Shown here: positions 1 to 5,014 of the stretch, one piece after another
Numbering within the stretch: the stretch's first letter is position 1
Layout: every line of letters begins with the position of its first letter
Assembly: GCA_030152425.1 (NCBI GenBank)
Contig: JASLJP010000133.1
Location: 1 to 5,014, forward strand
DNA: 5,014 bases
Direction: 5' to 3'
Source of the DNA: Aquirhabdus sp.
GTDB taxonomy: Bacteria; Pseudomonadota; Gammaproteobacteria; Pseudomonadales; Moraxellaceae
Program-made: the position numbers and the translations under genes
The notes under the pieces: model-generated
Database searches by the model: none
What the model was told of the DNA's origin: nothing
What the model saw: the letters and a program-made list of their open reading frames with translations, nothing else

Positions 1-296
1 CAGCAGGATCAGCTTAAGCACATCACTGCGCAGCGGCGTCCAGCGCACCCCACGGCGCGCGCACTCCGCTTCGGCATCGGTGAGGCGTGTCGCGATGGAG
101 TGGGTATGTGTGTCATGCAGGCTATGGTCATCATCAGCACGACCACAGCATCAAACATCACAGTCATGACCATAGCCTGCATGACACACATACCCACTCC
201 ATCGCGACACGCCTCACCGATGCCGAAGCGGAGTGCGCGCGCCGTGGGGTGCGCTGGACGCCGCTGCGCAGTGATGTGCTTAAGCTGATCCTGCTG
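1..296. repeat. Perfect 131-bp inverted repeat with 34-nt spacer
   Basis: Bases 1-131 are the exact reverse complement of bases 166-296, with 132-165 as an unpaired spacer; I compared the arms base by base and found no mismatch. Pairing fails just inside the arms (132 against 165). The outer edge coincides with base 1, so the repeat may continue outside the window or may be cut by a contig end. The right arm and spacer read as the histidine-rich start of zur, while the left arm has no coding sense of its own. Perfect palindromes this long with a short spacer are generally unstable in bacteria because hairpins are cut by SbcCD-type nucleases. A fold-back or assembly artefact is therefore more likely than a native repeat; this is inference. 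Confidence 0.95.
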
Positions 297-665
297 GCGG
301 GCAAACCCATCGGTGCCTACGACCTGTTGGCGCAGATGGCGACCAATGGCCGCCCGCCTGCCCCACCGACGGTCTATCGTAGTCTGGACTTTCTGCTCGA
401 ACAGGGCTTTATCCACCGTCTGACCTCGATCAATGCCTTTGTACCATGCTGCCATCCACGCAGCGGCCATGAAGCGATTTTTTTGATCTGCCAAAACTGC
501 CACCGGGTCGATGAAGCGGAATCGAGCACCCTGCAAAACACCCTCATGCACCTTGCACAGCAAGGCGGCTTTCTACTGCAGCATACGACCATCGAGGTGG
601 CAGGACTGTGCGTCGAGTGTCAGCGCCTGCCAGCGGGCAGTACACTGGATCAGGTGCAGGCATGA
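87..665 (+). CDS. zur: Zur, Fur-family zinc-uptake repressor (native 5' end missing)
   Basis: Zinc-sensing transcriptional repressor of the Fur superfamily; with Zn(II) bound it shuts down zinc-import genes. Residues below are numbered from the GTG at 87. A histidine-rich stretch (about 15-37) precedes a winged-helix DNA-binding domain (about 40-112, with PTVYRSLDFL at 94-103). The C-terminal dimerisation and metal domain has two CxxC pairs (135/138 and 175/178) spaced as in E. coli Zur structural site. H110, C121 or C122, H128 and E143 match its regulatory site, apart from a one-residue shift between the Cys and H128. These features favour Zur over Fur or PerR. The reading frame is secure from base 132 onward. 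Codons 87-131 lie in the left arm of the inverted repeat, the GTG has no properly spaced ribosome binding site, and an in-frame TGA sits at 81. That start is probably an artefact and the true one is lost. The stop overlaps the znuC start (ATGA, 662-665). Confidence 0.9.
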   Translation: MSRWSGYVCHAGYGHHQHDHSIKHHSHDHSLHDTHTHSIATRLTDAEAECARRGVRWTPLRSDVLKLILLAGKPIGAYDLLAQMATNGRPPAPPTVYRSLDFLLEQGFIHRLTSINAFVPCCHPRSGHEAIFLICQNCHRVDEAESSTLQNTLMHLAQQGGFLLQHTTIEVAGLCVECQRLPAGSTLDQVQA

Positions 666-1522
666 ATCACACACCCTTAAAGCAGATCGACCTGCGCTCG
701 GCCAGCCATAAACCCGCACCGGCGCTGGTCGAGATCCACAACGCCACCGTGCGCTTTGACCAACGTACTGCGCTCAACACCGTATCGCTCTCACTGCATG
801 CCCGTGAGATCGTCAGCCTGATCGGCCCTAATGGTGCAGGGAAGTCCACGCTGGTCAAAGTAGTACTTGGCCTGCAAAAACTCAGTAGCGGCAGCCGTCA
901 AACCCGCGCCGGGCTGACCATCGGCTATGTGCCACAGCGTTTTCACCTGTCGCCCAGCATGCCGCTACGCGTGCGCGATCTGTTTGCCCTGACCCAAACC
1001 ACGCCGGATTTCTTTGCCCAGATCCTGAATGAAACCGGCTCGGCCAATCTGCTGAATCGCGATGTACAGGATCTGTCAGGCGGTGAGCGCCAACGCGTGC
1101 TGCTGGCGCGTGCGCTGCTGCTCAAGCCGGAGCTGCTGGTACTGGACGAACCGATGCAAGGACTGGATATCCACTCCGAGGCTGAACTCTACGCCTATGT
1201 GCGCACGCTGCCCGAACGCTACGGCTGTGCGGTGCTGATGGTGTCGCACGATCTGCAATGGGTGATGCAAGGCACCCAGCGCGTGGTCTGCCTCAACCAT
1301 CACATCTGCTGCAGCGGCACCCCCGCCAGCGTGCTGCAAGATCCGGCCTACCATGCGCTGTTTGGCACCGGCCGCGTGCCGTATGAGCATCACCACGACC
1401 ACTGCCGTCATGACGACTTACACCATGCTCATGAAGAGGGTCATGCGCCGATCACGCCACAGCTACATCCCGAAGTGGCTGCCGACCTGATCCCCCCTAC
1501 CCATACAGAGACCACGCCCTAA
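662..1522 (+). CDS. znuC: ZnuC, zinc ABC transporter ATP-binding protein
   Basis: Cytoplasmic ATPase that powers high-affinity Zn(II) import with the ZnuB permease and a periplasmic ZnuA. The 286-residue product has the full ABC set: Walker A GPNGAGKST at 55-63, Q-loop glutamine in GYVPQ at 88-92, signature LSGGERQRV at 138-146, Walker B LLVLDEP at 158-164 and the H-loop histidine H196. After the ATPase core comes a histidine-rich tail (about 241-263, at least nine His), as in many metal-transporter ATPases. It is somewhat longer than E. coli ZnuC (about 250 residues) because of this tail and a roughly 20-residue N-terminal lead. I chose the ATG at 662 because it overlaps the zur stop as ATGA and has AGGTG at 652-656 upstream. 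An in-frame start at 608 would lie deep inside zur. Translation is probably coupled to zur. A manganese-type importer is possible from the family alone, but the zur linkage argues for zinc. Confidence 0.93.
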   Translation: MNHTPLKQIDLRSASHKPAPALVEIHNATVRFDQRTALNTVSLSLHAREIVSLIGPNGAGKSTLVKVVLGLQKLSSGSRQTRAGLTIGYVPQRFHLSPSMPLRVRDLFALTQTTPDFFAQILNETGSANLLNRDVQDLSGGERQRVLLARALLLKPELLVLDEPMQGLDIHSEAELYAYVRTLPERYGCAVLMVSHDLQWVMQGTQRVVCLNHHICCSGTPASVLQDPAYHALFGTGRVPYEHHHDHCRHDDLHHAHEEGHAPITPQLHPEVAADLIPPTHTETTP

Positions 1523-2337
1523 TGGACTATCTCAGCCTCTTGCTACCGGCGTGGACCATGGGTGCGCTGCTGATTTTCCTCACCGCTCCGCTGGGCTGTC
1601 TGATGCTGTGGCGGCGGATGGCGTTTTTTGCCGACACCTTGGCGCACGGCACCTTACTGGGTGTTGCCCTTGCTGGTTTGCTGGCGCTACCGTTTTGGGT
1701 CGGTGTTTTGGCGGTCTCTGGACTGTTAGTCGCCCTGCTGTGGGGACTACAAGATCGACGCCTGCCGATGGATGCGCTGCTGGCACTCTGCTCGTCCGCC
1801 CTGCTATGTAGCGGTCTGCTGCTGGTCAATCAACTGCCCAGCCTGCGACCGGAGCTGATCGGCTATCTGTTTGGCGATCTGCTGGCGCTAGGCTGGCCGG
1901 ATCTGCCCGCGCTGTTTGCCGCGATCCTGCTCGGTGTCGGCATGCTGGCCTACAACTGGCGCGCCCAGCTACGACTGGCCATCGACCCCGATATGGCGGC
2001 CAGCGAAGGCATCAACGCCAGTCGCCAGCGGCTGATCTTTATGCTGGTGCTGGCGCTGTTTACCGTACTGGCGCTCAAAGCGGTCGGCACCTTGCTGATG
2101 GGGGCGCTGCTGGTCATTCCTGCCCTGACCGCACGCCTGTGGGCGCGCTCACCCCGGCAGATGGTGATCTATGCCTTTGGCTTTGCCCAGATCGGCATCG
2201 CGGCAGGTCTGTGGGGCAGCGCATGGCTCAATGTCGCCACCGGCGCGTCGATCGTATTGACCATGGCGCTGCTGTTTTTGACGCTGTATGTCGTGCAGAA
2301 ACTGAAGTCACGCCACGCCAACCACACCCAGCGCTAA
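1522..2337 (+). CDS. znuB: ZnuB, zinc ABC transporter permease
   Basis: Inner-membrane permease of the ABC-3 (metal-ion) family; it dimerises and, with ZnuC, moves zinc into the cytoplasm. The 271-residue product is almost wholly hydrophobic, with about eight membrane segments by eye, for example near residues 11-30, 44-75, 85-103, 126-144, 170-188, 190-206, 215-233 and 240-258. Family hallmarks are ADTLAHGTLLG at 37-47, ELIGYLFGDLL at 111-121, the cytoplasmic coupling stretch DPDMAASEGI at 155-164 and GALLVIPALTA at 194-204. Length is close to E. coli ZnuB (261). The ATG shares its A with the last base of the znuC stop (TAATG, 1520-1524). No good ribosome binding site is visible, so translation probably depends on znuC. 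The C-terminus ends in a short basic, histidine-containing tail. No strong terminator follows before the argS promoter. Confidence 0.93.
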   Translation: MDYLSLLLPAWTMGALLIFLTAPLGCLMLWRRMAFFADTLAHGTLLGVALAGLLALPFWVGVLAVSGLLVALLWGLQDRRLPMDALLALCSSALLCSGLLLVNQLPSLRPELIGYLFGDLLALGWPDLPALFAAILLGVGMLAYNWRAQLRLAIDPDMAASEGINASRQRLIFMLVLALFTVLALKAVGTLLMGALLVIPALTARLWARSPRQMVIYAFGFAQIGIAAGLWGSAWLNVATGASIVLTMALLFLTLYVVQKLKSRHANHTQR

Positions 2338-2458
2338 GCCGCTGTAAATACTCTGCTTTAGCACGACCTGTCCGCAGCCACCGCATCACGCCCTCGCGCT
2401 ATGCTGTGCGCTCTCGCACAAAATTCATCCGCGAGTGGTTTGTTGTACGCCTGTGCTC

Positions 2459-2467
2459 TGCTATATT
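2459..2467 (+). promoter_or_regulatory. Extended -10 promoter of argS
   Basis: TGC at 2459-2461 followed directly by TATATT at 2462-2467 forms an extended -10 element (TGnTATAAT-like, hexamer 5 of 6). A start site near 2474 would give a leader of about 25 bases before the argS ATG. No good -35 box stands at 17-bp spacing: the window there (2439-2444) reads TTTGTT. TTGTAC at 2443-2448 fits better but is only 13 bp away. This gap is visibly more AT-rich than the flanking genes, as expected of a promoter. It is predicted by eye only. Confidence 0.5.
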
Positions 2468-2499
2468 GTACGTTTTGCAGTATTGTTAAGCTTAAGCCC

Positions 2500-4290
2500 A
2501 TGAACTCCGCTATCCAGTCCGCACTTGCCGTTGCTATTTCCGCGCTTCAAACCGAAGGTCTACTGCCGTCTGATTGGCAAGATAAAAGCACCCTAAACCG
2601 TACCAAAGACCGCCAGCACGGTGACTTTGCCTCCAATATCGCCATGCTCGCCGCCAAAACGGCGGGTATCAAACCCCGCGATCTGGCCGAGAAGATCCTC
2701 GCGGCACTGCCCGCCAGCGCCGAGATCGCCAAGGTCGAGATCGCAGGACCGGGCTTTATCAATTTTTTCTTAAACGATGACCAGCGCTTTGCCATCCTCG
2801 ATCAGATCAAGACCGATGGCGCACTGTTTGGCGAGAACCGGGCTAACCAGGGCAAGACCGTACAAGTTGAATTCGTCTCCGCCAATCCGACCAGCTCGCT
2901 GCATGTCGGCCATGGCCGCGGTGCAGCCTACGGCATGACCGTGGCACGCCTGCTGGAAGCGACGGGCTACACCGTACAGCGCGAATACTATGTCAATGAC
3001 GCCGGCCGTCAGATGGACATCCTCGCCACCAGTACCTACCTGCGCTATCTGGAACGCTGCGGCCAAACCCTGACCTTTCCGCAAAACGCGTATAAAGGCG
3101 ACTATGTCTATGATATCGCCCAGCACATTTTAGATACACACGGTAAAACGTTTGAACGCACCGTGGCCGATGTCTATGCCGACGTACCGGCCGATGTGGT
3201 CTATGGTGAACCGGACGCCAACGGTGAAAAAACCGTGCTGTCCGGCGATAAAGAAAAGCATATCGACGGCCTGATCGCCAACAGCCAGCGTCTGCTGGGA
3301 AGCGATGGCTATGCGGTATTTCACCAACAAGCCCTGACGGAAATCCTCGATGACATCAAAGATGACCTCGGCGAGTTTGGCGTGCGCTTTGATCAGTGGT
3401 TTAGCGAAGCAACGCTGAAAGACAAGATCGATGAGGCACTGGCGACCCTGCAGGACAAAGGCTTCCTCTATGAAAAAGACGGCAACATCTGGTTCCGCTC
3501 GACCGACTTTGGCGATGAGAAAGACCGGGTGGTGCAGCGTAAAAACGGCCTGACGACTTATTTTGCCGCCGATATCGCCTACCACCTGAATAAATTCCAA
3601 CGCGGCTTTGACCAGATCGTCGACATCTGGGGCGCCGACCACCACGGCTATATCGCGCGCGTCAAAGCCGCGATCAGCGCGCTGGGATATGATGCCGAGA
3701 AACTGACCGTGCTGTTGGTTCAGTTCGTAAGCCTATGGCGCAGCGGCCAGCCGGTGCAGATGTCGTCGCGCTCCGGTTCGTTCGTCACCCTGCGTGAGCT
3801 ACGCGAAGAAGTGGGCAATGACGCCGCACGTTTCTACTACGTGATGCGTAAGAGCGCCCAGCACATCGACTTTGACCTCGATCTGGCGGTATCGCAGAGC
3901 AAGGACAATGCGGTGTACTACATCCAGTACGCCCACGCCCGTATCCATCGCATGCTGGAAAAAGTCGCCAGCAGCGGTCAATCCTTTGACGCCGCCGCAG
4001 GCCGCGCCGCCGCAGGACGGCTGGTCGAGACGGTCGAAGCCGAGCTACTGGCGAAACTGGCTGCCTATCCAGATGCGCTGCATGCGGCCGCAACCCAGTA
4101 CGAGCCGCATCAACTGGGCAACTATCTAAAAGATTTGGCAGCACTGTTCCATGGCTGGTATAACGAGCATAAGGTGATCAGCGATGACGTGGCACTGATG
4201 CAGGCGCGTCTGTTGCTGTCGGATTCGGTTCGCCAAGTGATTCACAACGGTCTGCTGCTGCTCGGTGTTTCTGCACCGACCAGCATGTAA
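2500..4290 (+). CDS. argS: Arginyl-tRNA synthetase (class I)
   Basis: Cytoplasmic enzyme that charges tRNA-Arg with arginine using ATP; like most ArgRS it is expected to need bound tRNA for arginine activation. The 596-residue product has the arginyl tRNA-synthetase N-terminal domain (about 1-91, ending in GPGFINFFL at 83-91). The class I Rossmann catalytic domain follows, with the HIGH box as HVGH at 135-138 after EFVSANPTSSL, and GADHHGY at 378-384. The region equivalent to KMSKS reads MSSRSG at 421-426; lacking the canonical lysine is common in this family. An all-helical DALR anticodon-binding domain spans about 472-596, with AVYYIQYAHAR at 471-481. I chose ATG 2500 because the family homology begins there. 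An in-frame ATG at 2401 would add 33 residues unlike the family and place the promoter inside the coding region. No clear Shine-Dalgarno is present; TTAAG at 2492-2496 is the nearest candidate. It stands as its own unit after the zinc operon. Confidence 0.95.
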   Translation: MNSAIQSALAVAISALQTEGLLPSDWQDKSTLNRTKDRQHGDFASNIAMLAAKTAGIKPRDLAEKILAALPASAEIAKVEIAGPGFINFFLNDDQRFAILDQIKTDGALFGENRANQGKTVQVEFVSANPTSSLHVGHGRGAAYGMTVARLLEATGYTVQREYYVNDAGRQMDILATSTYLRYLERCGQTLTFPQNAYKGDYVYDIAQHILDTHGKTFERTVADVYADVPADVVYGEPDANGEKTVLSGDKEKHIDGLIANSQRLLGSDGYAVFHQQALTEILDDIKDDLGEFGVRFDQWFSEATLKDKIDEALATLQDKGFLYEKDGNIWFRSTDFGDEKDRVVQRKNGLTTYFAADIAYHLNKFQRGFDQIVDIWGADHHGYIARVKAAISALGYDAEKLTVLLVQFVSLWRSGQPVQMSSRSGSFVTLRELREEVGNDAARFYYVMRKSAQHIDFDLDLAVSQSKDNAVYYIQYAHARIHRMLEKVASSGQSFDAAAGRAAAGRLVETVEAELLAKLAAYPDALHAAATQYEPHQLGNYLKDLAALFHGWYNEHKVISDDVALMQARLLLSDSVRQVIHNGLLLLGVSAPTSM

Positions 4291-4324
4291 GGCTGACTCC
4301 TCTCTATTGGTTTACGAAAAAAAA

Positions 4325-4330
4325 AGGAAG
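4325..4330 (+). promoter_or_regulatory. Ribosome binding site that fixes a TTG start
   Basis: AGGAAG lies five bases before the TTG at 4336 and ends a purine run that includes nine consecutive A (4317-4325). The upstream in-frame codons back to the TGA at 4294 include no ATG, GTG or TTG, so this site decides the rare TTG start of the SPOR gene. Confidence 0.75.
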
Positions 4331-4335
4331 CGATC

Positions 4336-4929
4336 TTGTTCACCTCTAAACCTCGTGGCGCTACCCAGCGGCCTACCGCAGCCGCACCGCGTGGACCGTT
4401 GGTACCGACGTGGTTGTGGACCGTATTCGGTATCGTGGTCGGCCTGACCTGTCTGGCGCTGCTCTATCTGTGGCAGCCATGGCAACCGGCCAACACCGGC
4501 CCGCAAGTCACTACACCGGTGGTGCCTGTCGTGCCTGCCGATGATAAAAAGCCTGCCGACTTCCAGTTTTACGACCTGCTGCCCAAACAGCAAGTCACCC
4601 CAATCCCGACTCAGACCGTACCAGACGTGATCCCGGATGAGCCGAGCCCAGTCGTGACGCCTGTGACGACCAGTAGCGGCACGGCAAAGCCAGCCTCGCA
4701 CTATATCCTGCAGGTCAACAGCTTTCAGTCTGCCGACGAAGCCGACAAACAGCGCGCCGCCGTGCTGCTTGCCGGTCTACCTGCCGATGTACGCCATACC
4801 ACGACCAACGATGGTCAGGAGTGGTATCGCGTGATTTCAGGGCCGTTTGACAGCCGTGACGAAGCCAGCAAAGCCCAGCGCCAATTGCAAGACAGTGGCA
4901 TTGATGCCTTGGTGGTGCAGGCGCAGTAA
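4336..4929 (+). CDS. SPOR-domain, FtsN-like single-pass membrane protein
   Basis: Probable cell-division protein anchored in the inner membrane with its bulk in the periplasm; SPOR domains bind septal peptidoglycan stripped of stem peptides. The 197-residue product has a short basic cytoplasmic tail (1-23), one membrane helix (about 24-46), a proline, valine and threonine-rich linker (about 50-118) and a C-terminal SPOR domain (about 121-197). The SPOR domain opens with HYILQVNSFQSADEA (122-136) and has WYRVISGPFDSRDEA (163-177), the usual repeat pattern. In the linker, DFQFYDLLP (75-83) resembles the E. coli FtsN essential segment in its F76-F78-L82 spacing. Length is short against E. coli FtsN (319). 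It starts at TTG with a good ribosome binding site, 45 bases after argS, and probably shares its transcript. argS-adjacent SPOR genes are known in other gammaproteobacteria such as Pseudomonas. DedD, DamX or another SPOR paralogue remains possible, so I give no symbol. Confidence 0.88.
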   Translation: MFTSKPRGATQRPTAAAPRGPLVPTWLWTVFGIVVGLTCLALLYLWQPWQPANTGPQVTTPVVPVVPADDKKPADFQFYDLLPKQQVTPIPTQTVPDVIPDEPSPVVTPVTTSSGTAKPASHYILQVNSFQSADEADKQRAAVLLAGLPADVRHTTTNDGQEWYRVISGPFDSRDEASKAQRQLQDSGIDALVVQAQ

Positions 4930-4941
4930 GCTTGTGTATCC

Positions 4942-4975
4942 CAATAAAAAACGAGCCGAGGCTCGTTTTTTATTG
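4942..4975. terminator. Strong, probably bidirectional intrinsic terminator
   Basis: A perfect inverted repeat pairs 4942-4957 with 4960-4975. The GC part of the stem (ACGAGC with GCTCGT) is capped by a likely CGAG tetraloop, preceded by six A and followed by six T. On the plus strand it ends the SPOR transcript 12 bases after the stop. The A-run gives a matching U-tract on the minus strand, so it can also end a convergent transcript. Confidence 0.92.
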
Positions 4976-4987
4976 CGCGTTGATCGT

Positions 4988-5014
4988 CTAGCGTCGTTTG
5001 ACCAAGCCATCGTC
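4988..5014 (-). CDS. Possible 3' end of a convergent gene (partial)
   Basis: On the minus strand the last 27 bases read as eight codons, DDGLVKRR, followed by a TAG stop at 4988-4990. The basic end, a stop 12 bases ahead of the symmetrical terminator and the lack of any plus-strand gene start here all suit the tail of a convergent gene running in from beyond the window. Eight codons are far too few to name a product, and chance cannot be excluded. Confidence 0.35.
   Translation of the reverse strand, partial: DDGLVKRR

Noticed and set aside
1..296. Hairpin telomere or transposon terminal repeat
   Set aside because: The turn lies inside a conserved regulator gene, and no transposase, protelomerase or target-site duplication is visible; an artefact explains it more simply.
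9..563. Long minus-strand open frame opposite zur
   Set aside because: It mirrors the zur coding sequence, is prolonged by the inverted repeat, and has no recognisable domain or ribosome binding site.
608..661. Upstream start for ZnuC inside zur
   Set aside because: It would add 18 residues read out of frame through zur; ATG 662 gives the usual ATGA overlap.
2333..2362. Possible terminator after znuB (GCTAA with TTAGC)
   Set aside because: The stem is only five base pairs with a 20-base loop and no T-run follows.
2486..2495. TTAAGCTTAA palindrome before the argS start
   Set aside because: A 10-base AT-rich palindrome is expected by chance and does not match a Zur or other operator that I recognise.
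2401..2499. 33-residue N-terminal extension of ArgS from an upstream ATG
   Set aside because: The extension does not resemble ArgS, contains the likely promoter, and family similarity starts at ATG 2500.
3910..3981. Other minus-strand and shifted frames within argS
   Set aside because: They are shadows of a GC-rich coding gene with no family features of their own.

Overview
The window reads as a chromosomal segment of a gammaproteobacterium, probably Moraxellaceae-like. This rests on gene content and order (zur-znuC-znuB, then argS followed by a single-pass SPOR-domain protein) and on ArgS length, not on a database search. By eye the base composition is moderately GC-rich and uniform, and codon use looks alike across all the genes. 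I see no insertion sequence, phage gene, CRISPR array, tRNA or rRNA.

Layout. Bases 1-296 are a perfect inverted repeat: two 131-base arms around a 34-base spacer, starting exactly at base 1. The right arm is the 5' part of zur. The left arm is its reverse complement and carries nothing else, so it most likely comes from a fold-back read or a contig-end assembly effect. The native start of zur is therefore not visible. Bases up to 2337 hold a tightly coupled zinc-uptake operon: zur (Fur-family zinc sensor), znuC (ATPase, ATGA overlap with zur) and znuB (permease, TAATG overlap with znuC). The periplasmic binding protein ZnuA is not in the window. A 162-base gap with an extended -10 promoter leads into argS (2500-4290, arginyl-tRNA synthetase). 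After 45 bases comes a TTG-started, FtsN-like SPOR-domain gene (4336-4929). A strong, symmetrical terminator follows. The last 27 bases may be the 3' end of a convergent minus-strand gene.

How the genes work together. Zur represses high-affinity zinc uptake when zinc is sufficient; ZnuB and ZnuC form the inner-membrane importer that takes zinc delivered by ZnuA. Zur and ZnuC both carry histidine-rich tails. argS and the SPOR gene form a second unit serving translation and, probably, cell division.

The content is mostly ordinary housekeeping. The items most worth a second look are the terminal palindrome with its effect on the zur start, and a short motif in the SPOR protein that matches the spacing of the essential FtsN activation segment. 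I found no convincing undescribed system.
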